Source of the DNA: Phoronis australis
Taxonomy: Eukaryota > Phoronida > Phoronidae
DNA: 53,150 nucleotides
Assembly: GCA_002633005.1 (NCBI GenBank)
Contig: NMRA01000572.1
Span: forward strand, 199,817 to 252,966
Direction: 5' to 3'
The notes under the pieces are model-generated. The model saw only the letters and a program-made list of their open reading frames with translations. It was not told the DNA's origin and ran no database searches. A program made the translations under genes and the position numbers. This document shows, one piece after another, positions 23,801-30,380 of this stretch. Position 1 is the first letter of the stretch. The number at the start of each line of letters is the position of its first letter.

Positions 23801-26800
23801 CTAGAAAACAGTCGCACAGACATCTGGGTATACTGTTAGATGAAAAACTCTCATTCACCCCTCACGTTCGGGAGCTCGTACAAAAAACTCGGGAACTCAT
23901 TAACCCACTTAAGCTTGTCTCTCGTCATCTGAATTCTACACATTTAGAAGTTTTGTTCAAATCCTTTATAAACCCACACATTGATTATTGTGATATTATA
24001 TATCAGTCCGCCAATACGGGTACACCCCCACATTTGGAGAAGTTACAATATCAAGCTGCCTTACTCATAACCGGAGCTTACAGGGGATCCAATAGTGTTA
24101 AGGTTTTGAATAGTCTCAAGTGGCCCAAACTGTCTACTCGACGCAATCTTCACATAACCACATTTACTTTCAAGGTAATAAACAATTTCAACAACGTTTT
24201 TTGTCAAAAAATATTTGATCTATACACTAGACAAGGCCATCGTAGTGATTTGAGATCCTCCACCCCATATACAATTCCTCCGTCGTTCAGTCAGGCATTC
24301 AGAAGGTCTACAGTCATGATGTGCATCAACAACTGGAAATCTCTTCCAGTCTCTGTTAAGGAAAGCAACTCTTACGAGTATAAAAATAATTTTAGAACTG
24401 TTTTTCATAATTTTGATTACTCAACATCCTTGACTCAATTCTCCCTTCCCCGCGATAGCAAAATAGCATTGTACAGATCCAGATGTGGCCTTTTTTCAAC
24501 TCTGACAAGTTCAGGCACAACTTTAGTAGTGTCTCTCCAAACTCTAAATGTGGTGACCATCAATCTTATCCTCATATTTTCTTCAAATGTCCCCTCATCG
24601 AATACCTGAGAGACTCACTCTTTCGTGCACTCATTGATAACCGTTAACGCTCTCAAGTCTTGTAATAATATCCCTACTAGAGTTACATTATTACTGAATG
24701 GTAGTCCTAACCATGACCTCGTTCTCAACGAATTCTTCCTAAGCAACGTTTGTAAATTTTTATGTACCGTTTATCAATATTGTTGCATCTGATTTCCATA
24801 CATGAACCTGTACATATTTTTGTTTTTATACATTTGTGATAGCATATCTAAGTATTGGAATACTTATATTAGATACTACTTAATTGTATATACCTCTATG
24901 TATATTAGATCAGCTACTACATACTCTAAATACCCACTCATGAGTCAAAAATAGGCCTACATTTTGTGAGTCAGGCAGTGCTGTAGTGGGGCGTAGGTGC
25001 ATGTAGGCGCAGCCAACCACCTTTTGGCATTTGAACGTAGCGCCTACGCACTGTAAGTTACGTTCAGTGCTCAAGTAAAGGTTATGCGGTGGGCTCTGGG
25101 CGCCTACTTACCTCTAATTTTACCACTACAGCACTGCTCAGTAATCGCATGCCCTTGTACTTCACTGAACTATAGCACCATTCTTTTGATAACTGACTCT
25201 TATGTTCAAGTTGAACGCAATTTTCACTGCATNGTTTCTGGGTTTGTTATTATTTCTTTGTATGTTCTGTGTATCCTTCAATAAATATATATCACAGTAA
25301 AAAAAAAAAGGCATGGTAAGTACCCGAGAAAAATTATTTGTGGGTGACTGATTTGTCCGATAATTTAATTTTAGGAACAAGGTAAAAAATATCCCTTGAA
25401 AACAACAATAACCCATATTTTGGTGTACATATGATCAAAGCAATGTCATTGGCCAGGTGGTCTCATCCTTTGTTTGAGTTAATGTTTGAGTTAAAATTGC
25501 TTGCAATAAATCATCTGGACAGGAACCCTTGCCCCCCGCATCAAGTTCAAAAGAAAAGAACACTAACAACACTCTCATATGATTTGCAAACACGTTGCGT
25601 GACTATGCACGGCCGTAGAAAGCAGGGGGCGGAGGACAGTCGAGAGAAGACTGCGAAACATGGAGATGAGAGAAAATTTAAGAGAACATTTGACAACTAA
25701 GTATCAGAGTATGGTTTATCCATTGAGGGCCTTACCCAGAACATTGTTGTTAGGGTCTCCGTTTATGTAGCATAGGTCGTCTAAATGCACTTGAAAACGT
25801 GCACTCAAGTCATTCATACATGCATTTCGAAAAATCAAGAAAATTTGTTAAGCAAAGCTTTTGCAGTGTGTATTAATTCACTGGAAATTTATATTTAATA
25901 TAAAGTCAATTTGGCTACAGAACTACATTTTTCCAGAGGCCCCTCTCTGGCAAGGGATAACAGAAACAACTGTCTCTCTATTTTTTTTGTTTTTTTTGAT
26001 TAGTAATAAAATGTTTCGTTTTTCCCATAGTATCACCAGAATAGTACTTTTGAAAATCGTTACTAAGGGTTGTTTGAAAGGAATTCACACATGTCAAAGA
26101 GACTGTCCAGGCTACAATTTGTGATCGAACAGGGTACTCAAAGTAACCGAAACCATAAACAAAGATTTCAGCAGTTTTTTTAAGTTCAAGTTTAAGTCTT
26201 GAACGGTTATAGATAACTATCAAATGAGCAAAAGTACTCCTTAATACGAATGCCCCAACAACCATGTTCCCTCGGTTACCTGTCAAAAATCTCTGTGTAT
26301 ATTGCTTACAACATGTTTTGATGAACAAATTGGCTGGTTCCTGATTTACATGTTTTATGTATTTTTACTCTGCGTGAAACTTCGTAGGTTCACGATTACT
26401 CAAATCCTGATGGATGCATCCTCAGAATTAACCCCAACCTATGGCGGACGTGGGGGCATTTGGTACAAATACGGCGGTATCCGGGGAACGGGATGGGAGT
26501 CGCGAAAATATTTCAAGCCTTTGTTTCTCAGGCTCTGGGGCTGAGAGCGTGCATATGTATGAGTCATCTGTCAATTACTGACAATGTACGTGTGCGCACT
26601 ACTCCAAAATCGCATATCAAAAGAGAACAGGGACTGTCCCACATAAATGAGTATAAGCCTACCAGTTTGGCTCTGTTAAGCGACCGGGTCTTTATTTGAC
26701 AAGTAACTTAGACCCCGGACACACCTGTGGTTTACGATATTCTCTGAGCCCGATGTTTCCCCCTCGTGGTCCCAAGGCCTCACGATGTTCCATTCCCGTA

Positions 26801-28714
26801 GTCATCTTTTCAACTAAATGGGTACACATGAAATTGTGGTTAGCAAAAGCTTTATTCTTCTATTAGTTCACCCCTCCCCTGCCAATATTTCACTCCCCTG
26901 TTCGGTGTCCGTCGAATAACCGCCCAGAGCTTAAGCTAGTGCCCACCCGTTATTTGTACCTTGTACCTAGGCATTGTCCATCCACTGCAGGATGTAGCCC
27001 TCCGACAATGCCTTCCAACTTGTTCTGTCTCTTGCTGCTCTCATCCATGTTGTGCCTATCGTTTTCACGATGTCATCTCTCCATCTGGCTTGGGGCCGTC
27101 CTCTTGATCTCTTTCCATATCTGGGTTGCCACTCTGTAATCTTTTTGTCCATCTGTTGTCCTGTGTTCTGGACACGTGTCCGCCCCACCTCCATTTCAAT
27201 TTCAGAATTGTCTTGATTATGTCCATGACTCCTGTTTGTTCCCTTATCCCTTGTGTGGAATCCTGTCTAGTAACTTTATTCCAAGCATTTTTCTCTCCAT
27301 TGCTCTCTTGTGTTGTTCTTAGCTTAGCAATTGTCTGTTTTGTTAAGGTCCATGTTTGGCATCCATAGGTGATTGTGGGGATGATGCGCTGGTCAAATAC
27401 TTTTCTTTTCAGGGATATGGGTATGTTCTTATCTTGGAATATTTCTTTGTTTTTCCAAAGCAACTCCATACAGCTCTTATTCGGATTTGTATTTCATTGG
27501 TCCTACAGTTCCCCATTTATTTACTTCACTAAAATGATTTTCAAAATAAAACTGTAAGATGCATTTCAAGTGCTGCAATTAAACCAACTTCAATTCACAA
27601 TGAGTTATGTTTTTCGGGGACATCGTATTCTGTAAGCGTCTCCTTTAGTCCATTAAAAGCGACTGCATGGTTTGAAATTGATACTTACGCAGTCCATTGT
27701 CAAACTCTCAATAAATAAAAATTTTCAAAGAACCAGTTATTCTCAATGTTTAGAATCCAAATCCTGGCTTTGTTTTATGCCTTCGAAGGACAAGCAACAC
27801 TAATATGACATGCATGACAGAGTCGTGTGTCATTTCGAGGCCAGCTTATTTTTCCCATACATGGCACATATTCTATCCTAAGGGAGCAAACTCAAATCAC
27901 CCAATAATGGAAACCCGAACGGAGTAGGAATGATTTTGAGACTTTTCATTGCATGGAAAACCAATTATCAAGTATATAAGCTGCATAAGTCACACAAATT
28001 TTTTGTTGTGAAATTTGCACTCAGTTGTTCCCACACATCAATATGGCTGAGGCAACATTTTGCCGATTCTTCTAGACAGGATGTTTTCCAGTCGTTCGCA
28101 TTTCAAAATTTGGACTGCGAACAAATGGAGGACGCTTGCACTGAGAGTTATCTATCTTTAAGAACTTTGATGACAATCAGACCCAGAAAAGATACAAGTA
28201 TTTTTTCAACGAGTATTTTCTTGTTTCCTGTTGCCCGTGTCGGTTAGAAAGCATTGATTCAACTTTCACATCAGCAACCAGCCTTGTTACAAATTCTATA
28301 ACTCGAAATCACAAAAGGGTGTATGCTACCATAGAAATGTGAATCTACAAAAGCCTTATCAGAACCTCGGTAGGTTGGCTTTGGTTCACATTGCAACATG
28401 CCACTTCACTGGCAATCAAGAACAAGGGTAGCACAGTACACTGGTACATCTAAGAACTCAATTTTGGGACCTGAAATTTGTGAGTATTTAACACTGAAGT
28501 AAGAGTATTATCTCAATATTTTCTTGGTGACCTTAAAAACTATTTTGAAGCATAAAAATGGCGGAAATTTTTGCAACCTGGAATTTATGAATGGGAGCTG
28601 GATTTTGAAAATGCAACCTGAAATTTTGGCTAGGTCGTTGCGACCTGGTGATTTTCATAGCGTCGAGGGCTGCACACTCACTCTGCCCTCCCTTACACGT
28701 GCGCGCGCACGCAG

Positions 28715-28766
<52 letters not shown>

Positions 28767-28892
28767 CCAACTTCGACTGACCTTTCTGCATTTCATAAGG
28801 TGGTACGGCAACCGTTTTGCCCTCACCATGTGCACCTTGTCGTAAGGACACTGTATGAGTTCCTCAGGATCAGGGATCCCGTATTGGGACAT
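2820..28892 (-). CDS. GTSF1: GTSF1-like gene with long C-terminal extension (11 exons)
   Basis: The exons, in order, are 28782-28892, 16486-16615, 13278-13367, 12483-12612, 8653-8987, 8091-8149, 6420-6510, 5365-5445, 4588-4704, 3753-3791 and 2820-2878. All ten junctions keep frame (1242 nt, 414 codons). Two CHHC fingers (C15-H21-H31-C35 and C47-H53-H63-C67, spacing C-x5-H-x9-H-x3-C) match GTSF1, a small PIWI-binding factor of the piRNA pathway. As in GTSF1, the second finger is followed by an I-E-Q-D-V run and then a proline- and tryptophan-containing acidic stretch. Known GTSF1 proteins are about 160-170 residues; this one continues for at least 250 more. That extension has G(I/L)GRG motifs near residues 213, 303 and 334, PPG(L/F) motifs and a Lys/Arg-rich end. 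The start follows an AG acceptor, so a 5' UTR exon lies upstream. The stop was not found. Confidence 0.85.
3294..3450. repeat. 18-bp minisatellite, nine copies
   Basis: The unit gttacccagtgagatact is repeated almost without change. Because 18 is a multiple of three, several frames stay open across it by chance. It lies in intron 10 of the GTSF1-like gene. Confidence 0.95.
3500..3770. repeat. Degenerate tandem repeat of about 60 bp
   Basis: Four to five diverged units share 'tgtgtttgtttaactgatag' and 'aggactacacttaccc'. The last unit overlaps the 3' edge of GTSF1-like exon 10. Confidence 0.7.
3753..3791 (-). CDS. GTSF1: GTSF1-like exon 10 (39 nt)
   Basis: A very short exon, phase 1 in and out, encoding [12 protein letters not shown] plus split codons. 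The acceptor is CTGTTTTTTCAG and the donor GTAAGT. Its donor side lies in the last unit of a degenerate tandem repeat, so part of this exon may have been recruited from repeat DNA. Confidence 0.65.
4497..4560. repeat. CA-rich simple repeat
   Basis: Repeats of acacaacacacactcc in intron 9 of the GTSF1-like gene. Confidence 0.8.
4588..4704 (-). CDS. GTSF1: GTSF1-like exon 9: CPPGFSPLP motif
   Basis: The exon is 117 nt, phase 1 in and out. It encodes [17 protein letters not shown], then [17 protein letters not shown]. The acceptor is CATTTGTAG and the donor GTTAGA. With exons 8 and 10 it makes a run of symmetric phase-1 exons, a layout often seen where short linear-motif exons are swapped or skipped. 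Confidence 0.8.
4920..5139. mobile_element. MITE-like inverted repeat, 220 bp
   Basis: The left end (catcaaaac, then atcatgatctttgat) is matched in reverse at the right end (atcaaagatcatgat, then gttttgatg). The arms are about 45 bp with a few mismatches. It has no coding capacity. It lies in intron 8 of the GTSF1-like gene. Confidence 0.6.
5365..5445 (-). CDS. GTSF1: GTSF1-like exon 8: KPPPGLGRG motif
   Basis: The exon is 81 nt, phase 1 in and out, encoding [20 protein letters not shown] then RGTVIQ. It is a symmetric exon that can be skipped without losing frame. The acceptor is TTTGTAG and the donor GTAAGG. Confidence 0.8.
5667..6154. mobile_element. hAT-like MITE, 488 bp
   Basis: The ends are inverted: CAGGGCTTGGAAT at the left and ATTCCAAGCCCTG at the right. 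TAAAGT flanks both sides (5661-5666 and 6155-6160). CAGGG termini are typical of hAT elements; the duplication is only 6 bp identical where hAT usually makes 8. The right end is rich in CGCGGAAA repeats. No transposase was seen. Confidence 0.7.
6420..6510 (-). CDS. GTSF1: GTSF1-like exon 7: GLGRGRG motif
   Basis: The exon is 91 nt, phase 0 in and phase 1 out (residues 286-315). It starts NGYGGRP and contains [12 protein letters not shown], the second G(I/L)GRG motif of the tail. The acceptor is CCTTTCAG and the donor GTAAAT. Confidence 0.8.
6612..6800. repeat. tRNA-like (SINE-derived) sequence expanded as 49-bp tandem units
   Basis: The first part looks like a tRNA-related promoter: an A-box-like agtgggataagtgtctgc and a B-box-like ggttagagtccc. 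The B-box part plus a tail (gaatcaggttgtgggttag) then repeats with a 49-base step (6652, 6701, 6750, 6799). No full tRNA cloverleaf is present. Confidence 0.55.
7487..7630. repeat. 21-bp minisatellite, about seven copies
   Basis: The unit cccatttttgggtccgtccgt repeats with changes in its second half. A 21-base unit keeps several frames open; these are not genes. It sits in intron 6. Confidence 0.93.
7752..7797. repeat. (CA)n microsatellite
   Basis: About 46 bases of CA with occasional CG interruptions. Confidence 0.95.
8091..8149 (-). CDS. GTSF1: GTSF1-like exon 6
   Basis: The exon is 59 nt, phase 1 in and phase 0 out, encoding [19 protein letters not shown]. The acceptor is TTGTTTCAG and the donor GTGAGTAAG. 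The other two frames hit stops, and this one fits both neighbours. Confidence 0.78.
8293..8476. repeat. 36-bp minisatellite, five copies
   Basis: The unit runs aatcaaaacaatcagagcca to gtcaggagtccatatc. The step is 36 bases, so an artificial 12-residue protein repeat appears on the plus strand. Confidence 0.93.
8653..8987 (-). CDS. GTSF1: GTSF1-like exon 5: Ala/Pro/Gly-rich segment with GIGRGRP
   Basis: The largest exon: 335 nt, phase 2 in and phase 1 out (residues 155-265). It is low in hydrophobic residues, with [12 protein letters not shown] early, AGIGRGRP near residues 212-219 and a His-rich DHGHGH run near the end. Base composition is clearly more GC-rich than the flanking introns, as expected of a coding exon. 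The acceptor is CATTTACAG and the donor GTAAGT. Confidence 0.82.
8988..10361. other. Intron DNA, nothing recognised
   Basis: Part of intron 4 of the GTSF1-like gene. It contains a G run near 9380 and AT-rich sequence. Two copies of a cccacc..ccatatttttcatt-like phrase (about 9410 and 10010) hint at an old repeat. No gene was seen. Confidence 0.5.
10362..11090 (-). pseudogene. Decayed transposase C-terminus (hAT-type invertebrate family)
   Basis: Reading leftwards, the frame encodes an acidic/Trp segment with [14 protein letters not shown], then [20 protein letters not shown] and [12 protein letters not shown]. This matches the layout of a transposase C-terminus in which a Leu-rich segment is followed by a conserved Asn/Ser-Ala-Asp/Glu-x-(D/E)-R stretch. 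A Lys/Arg-rich tail ([20 protein letters not shown]) follows, then a frame change in an A run, one in-frame stop and an end at 10362. The N-terminal and catalytic parts are missing. It lies in intron 4 of the GTSF1-like gene in the same orientation. The family assignment comes from memory of similar invertebrate proteins. Confidence 0.6.
11034..11160. repeat. 63-bp tandem duplication
   Basis: Two near-identical units (cactgatacattttccattc...) with a 63-base step overlap the start of the transposase relic. Confidence 0.85.
11242..11318. repeat. 39-bp tandem duplication
   Basis: Two near-identical units starting gcggctctgtaagtactgta, step 39 bases. Confidence 0.9.
11400..12482. other. Intron DNA with one weak exon candidate
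   Basis: No repeat family was recognised. A minus-strand segment ending at a GTAGAT donor (exon edge near 12061) encodes a Cys/His run that resembles a zinc finger, but the exon 4 to exon 5 join is in frame without it. Confidence 0.4.
12483..12612 (-). CDS. GTSF1: GTSF1-like exon 4: basic segment
   Basis: The exon is 130 nt, phase 1 in and phase 2 out (residues 111-153 plus a split Gly154). It encodes [14 protein letters not shown], then a Lys/Arg/Tyr-rich run ending [13 protein letters not shown]. The acceptor is CATTGTAG; the donor GG|GTTGTA is weak but gives the phase that exon 5 needs. The run is not recognised outside this gene. Confidence 0.78.
12968..13034 (-). CDS. Possible alternative (cassette) exon, 67 nt
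   Basis: The segment has a good acceptor (TTTGTTAG) and a strong donor (GTAAGT) and is open for 22 codons in one frame ([14 protein letters not shown]...). It only joins the neighbours in frame if exon 3 uses a weaker downstream donor (GTGAAG) and exon 4 an acceptor two bases on. With the strong exon 3 donor it would bring a premature stop. It may be a poison exon, a rare alternative, or chance. Confidence 0.35.
13278..13367 (-). CDS. GTSF1: GTSF1-like exon 3: proline/tryptophan acidic segment
   Basis: The exon is 90 nt, phase 1 in and phase 1 out (residues 81-110, with split codons at each edge). It encodes a stretch with [17 protein letters not shown]1 proteins carry short Trp-containing acidic motifs after the fingers that contact PIWI, and this segment sits in the same place. 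The acceptor is TTGTGTTGCAG and the donor is GTGAGTGA. Confidence 0.82.
13470..14955. mobile_element. Kolobok-type DNA transposon, copy 1 (1486 bp)
   Basis: The terminal inverted repeats are AGAAGAATGCCACCC (left) and GGGTGTCATTCTCCT (right), flanked on both sides by TTAA (13466-13469 and 14956-14959). TTAA duplications plus a THAP-domain ORF point to the Kolobok superfamily; piggyBac shares TTAA but lacks THAP, and P elements make 8-bp duplications. The interior has an imperfect repeat of about 65 bp (ggcctgat..gagccactggcc). A full transposase is missing, so this is an internally deleted copy. It lies in intron 2 of the GTSF1-like gene. Confidence 0.85.
13600..13929 (+). CDS. THAP-domain ORF inside Kolobok copy 1
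   Basis: The ORF is 109 residues. The THAP zinc-binding set is C18, C23, C73 and H76 (C-x4-C-x49-C-x2-H), with W49 and F77, and an FFQLP block after the second Cys. THAP domains bind DNA and in such transposons usually recognise the element ends. The ORF stops soon after the domain, whereas full Kolobok transposases run to several hundred residues, so this is at best a DNA-binding-only product. An upstream out-of-frame ATG at 13590 could reduce its translation. Confidence 0.75.
   Translation: MQRRQWLVRKVNAAILRCIIPACPNYEAAKKASISFFQLPQEPEILKKWLPVVKNERYAVNNKYEAVKHLRVCGRHFVDSDFSDEFQLTKELFIRSVAYACSRRLSSIS
15113..15840. repeat. Diverged tandem array of units with a CCACTAGnGGGCAC core
   Basis: Loose units carry phrases such as gaccactagagggcacag, ggaacacatctgc, and aaatttcac followed by an 'aagagtttaggagatac'-like phrase. 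The same phrases recur at 16.8-17.5, 22.6-23.1, 32.4-32.7, 40.0-40.9 and 41.3-42.1 kb. There is no coding capacity. Confidence 0.7.
16486..16615 (-). CDS. GTSF1: GTSF1-like exon 2: second CHHC finger
   Basis: The exon is 130 nt, phase 0 in and phase 1 out, and encodes residues 38-80. The finger [21 protein letters not shown] has C47, H53, H63 and C67. It is followed by IEQDV, the same order as in GTSF1. The acceptor is a pyrimidine tract ending GCCAG and the donor is ACTG|GTTAGT. The intron before it is 12.2 kb and carries most of the mobile elements in this half of the window. Confidence 0.9.
16765..17459. repeat. Diverged array, same family as 15.1 kb
   Basis: Units contain ggccactaggtgctgcagtg and aatggccactaggaggtgct. 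A tcaatcagttctctat tandem lies at 16858-16930. Kolobok copy 2 is inserted at its right edge, and the family resumes directly after that element at 22623. Confidence 0.7.
17575..17925 (+). pseudogene. Broken THAP-domain ORF inside Kolobok copy 2
   Basis: It aligns with the THAP ORF of copy 1 from the FFRLP block onward (W, CGRHF and FSDEF all kept). Base changes and a frame change upstream remove the first Cys pair from the open frame. Without that pair the zinc site cannot form. Confidence 0.75.
18491..21990. mobile_element. Nested 3.5-kb element with GGGGCTATTCGGA inverted ends
   Basis: ATGGGGCTATTCGG at 18491 is matched by CCGAATAGCCCCAT ending at 21990. A TA (or AT, depending on the frame chosen) lies outside both ends, which fits a 2-bp target duplication. 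Weaker inverted similarity continues outward (TAATG..CA). The interior is AT-rich and includes the two-exon ORF at 18688-19569. No transposase was recognised, though a minus-strand stretch near 20.0-20.4 kb with few stops could be a decayed ORF. The superfamily is uncertain; Tc1/mariner (TA) and ISL2EU (AT) are candidates. Confidence 0.65.
18688..19569 (+). CDS. Two-exon ORF of 76 residues, unknown function
   Basis: Exon A is 18688-18797, ending ACTTG|GTAAGT. Exon B is 19449-19569, after a clear pyrimidine tract and TTACAG, ending in TGA. The join is in frame (231 nt). The product begins [20 protein letters not shown] and ends [14 protein letters not shown], then [14 protein letters not shown]. 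Upstream of the ATG the same frame stays open for about 29 codons and includes a hydrophobic [11 protein letters not shown] run, so an earlier start through another exon could add a signal-like segment. I do not recognise it. It may be a passenger gene of the nested element, part of a decayed transposase, or a chance exon pair. Confidence 0.4.
22623..23110. repeat. Diverged array, same family as 15.1 kb
   Basis: Units contain tggccactaggcggtgctgc, aatggttactaggaggtcct and aatggccgcaaggagatgct, spaced about 100-150 bases. The array is the right half of the one interrupted by Kolobok copy 2. Confidence 0.72.
23535..25307 (+). pseudogene. 5'-truncated non-LTR retrotransposon with poly(A) and target duplication
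   Basis: The frame 23536-24609 encodes the C-terminal half of a reverse transcriptase: YINDLPDNL, the catalytic [18 protein letters not shown], then [10 protein letters not shown] and the post-RT region typical of CR1/L2/Jockey-group elements. A frame break follows near 24480; the [15 protein letters not shown] tail continues in another frame to about 24640. The 3' end has AATAAA at 25280 and an A run. AAGGCATGGT flanks both sides (23525-23534 and 25308-25317), showing target-primed insertion and the exact 5' truncation point. It lies in intron 1 of the GTSF1-like gene, opposite in strand. Confidence 0.85.
24976..25136. mobile_element. 161-bp MITE with CAGTGCTGTAGTGG ends
   Basis: CAGTGCTGTAGTGG at the left and CCACTACAGCACTG at the right are perfect inverted repeats. 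Inner sequence (gcgtaggtgcatgtaggcgc against gggcgcctacttacctc) is partly inverted too. It is inserted in the 3' untranslated part of the LINE at 23535-25307, so it is younger. The flanking 8 bases do not match, so no target duplication is claimed. Confidence 0.7.
25318..26590. other. Intron DNA, nothing recognised
   Basis: AT-rich sequence in intron 1 of the GTSF1-like gene. Short open frames have no family resemblance. Confidence 0.5.
26590..28672. mobile_element. hAT-like element with GCGACC-type subterminal repeats, copy A (5'-truncated)
   Basis: From about 26590 it aligns with the copies at 30.4 and 45.1 kb (aaaagagaacag, ggctctgttaagc, aaattgtggttag). After an RTE insertion it continues like the 37.7-kb copy (tggtttgaaattgata). 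It ends with gcgtcgagggctg at 28672, a mutated form of the family right end gtcgagccctg. The left end is missing. Confidence 0.65.
26950..27560 (-). pseudogene. RTE-like LINE fragment, C-terminal region
   Basis: The frame from 27469 encodes [20 protein letters not shown] and [17 protein letters not shown]. After a frame change near 27310 the tail reads [20 protein letters not shown], then [18 protein letters not shown] and [17 protein letters not shown]. The YGC/G-x-QTWTL and RGRP-x-x-RWRDD motifs belong to the region after reverse transcriptase in RTE-like and related LINEs. The RT core and endonuclease are absent. It is inserted into hAT copy A. Confidence 0.78.
28711..28765. repeat. (CA)n microsatellite next to GTSF1-like exon 1
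   Basis: About 54 bases of CA immediately inside intron 1, 17 bases from the exon 1 donor. Short frames across it are artefacts. Confidence 0.95.
28782..28892 (-). CDS. GTSF1: GTSF1-like exon 1: start codon and first CHHC finger
   Basis: This exon encodes 37 residues beginning [12 protein letters not shown]. The finger reads CPYDKVH...PYHLMKC, with C15, H21, H31 and C35. The ATG lies three bases inside the exon after a TTTCAG acceptor (exon upper edge 28895). The donor is AAAG|GTCAGT, phase 0. The Asp-Pro-Glu-x-Leu run before the finger and the Cys-Arg-Lys after it are also typical of GTSF1 proteins. Confidence 0.9.
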
Positions 28893-28895
28893 CGT

Positions 28896-29454
28896 CTGAA
28901 ATGGATAACACACCAGTAACAAATCTAACAATTGCGCTAATGAACAATTTTATCGATTTCTGTAAACTTCAGTCACACTGTAGACGAAATCTTGAAGATG
29001 TTATTAACCCACTTCCTTTCAATTTAGATCAACTACCGTGATTAAACTGGAGTTAACTGGTCAGAACTTGTTCCTGATCGGATTAGAAGTGATTTCTAGG
29101 GGAAAACCATCAGCGACCATTATTGTACCAAACCTGTATTGAATATATAACGAGATGAGCATGACTTTAAAAATGACTGTTATTCAGCTTTAACTAACCC
29201 AAATATCACTTGCCATATCTGAGTAGGGACACGTTAAGACCTCTTTTACAGCCACTAGTGGCCTGAAAAATTATTCAAGGCAGGTTCACATTACACCTAC
29301 GGTATTGCTACTAAAAGTCTATTTAAGGTGGTTATAAACCCTCCAAAACCAACTTTTGACCACATCATTCCTTAGTCAAATTAGAGGTGATTTCACAACC
29401 TGAAAATGACAGTTGATCATTGCTTGTTACCAAACTCTCCTAACTGGCTTGTTA
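28896..29454. other. Upstream of GTSF1-like exon 1, no promoter recognised
   Basis: The exon begins after a splice acceptor, so this stretch should be the 5' intron and not a promoter. No exon could be supported. Confidence 0.45.
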
Positions 29455-29800
29455 ATTTATGAACATGCATTGTTCATGGTCTCAAGGAATAACCAAGTGC
29501 TAATGTATGAGTATGCTATTGAGCATAGTCTCAAGGAATAACGAAGAGTTAATGTATGAGTATGCTATTGAGCCTAGTCTCAAGGAATAACCAAGTGTTA
29601 ATGTATGAGTATGCATTGTTCATAGTCTCAAGGAATAACCAAATGTTCATGTATGAGTGTGCTATTGAGCCTAGTCTCAAGGAATAACCAAGTGTTAATG
29701 TATGAGTATGCATTGTTCATAGTCTCAAGGAATAACCAAATGTTCATGTATGAGTGTGCTAGTGAGCATAGTCTCAAGGAATAACCAAGTGTTAATTCTT
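29455..29800. repeat. 48-49-bp minisatellite, seven copies
   Basis: The unit begins ctcaaggaataaccaagtgt and continues taatgtatgagtatg. Starts at 29481, 29530, 29579, 29627, 29676, 29724 and 29773 give alternating 49 and 48 steps. Two subtypes alternate (gctattgagcctagt and cattgttcatagt). Confidence 0.92.
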
Positions 29801-30082
29801 TGCAAACCCAGGAATCACTTCTCATCAGAGAAAGGGACAAGATGACAACAATTTATTTTGGAAACTAGATTAAGTCAAAAGTTCTCTTCTTCAATGGAAC
29901 ATGGATTCATACCTGTTTAATGACAATTAGAAAAACAACATTCCCATAAAAACATGTAGAAATAAATTATAGGAATTATTTCACTGATACATCACGTGTA
30001 AAAACGTGTTAGTGTAATTAATTTTATTCAATGTGATAAAAAGGATAACTGCTGAAGTGATTGGTATGGGTTCCATTATCCA

Positions 30083-30378
30083 CATTACGTAAGACAGGCA
30101 GTGAACTGTCACATTACATTCTACGTAAGACAGGCAGTGAACTGTCACATTACATTCTACGTAAGACAGGCAGTGAACTGTCACATTACATTCTACGTAA
30201 GACAGGCAGTGAACTGTCACATTACATTCTACGTAAGACAGGCGGTGAACTGTCACATTACATTCTACATAAGACAGGCGGTGAACTGTCACATTACATT
30301 CTACATAAGACAGGCGGTGAACTGTCACATTACATTCTACATAAGACAGGCGGTGAACTGTCACATTACATTCTACAT
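30083..30378. repeat. 36-bp minisatellite, eight copies
   Basis: The unit is cattctacgtaagacaggca plus gtgaactgtcacatta. The first half of the array has cagtg/acgta and the second half cggtg/acata, so it grew in blocks. The last unit stops two bases before the hAT-like element end at 30381. Three frames are open across it on both strands, an effect of the 36-base unit. Confidence 0.95.
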
Positions 30379-30380
30379 AA

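Noticed and set aside
28524-28931. Plus-strand frame of 131 codons across the CA repeat
   Set aside because: It is the shadow of GTSF1-like exon 1 and the microsatellite, whose minus-strand reading is clearly coding.
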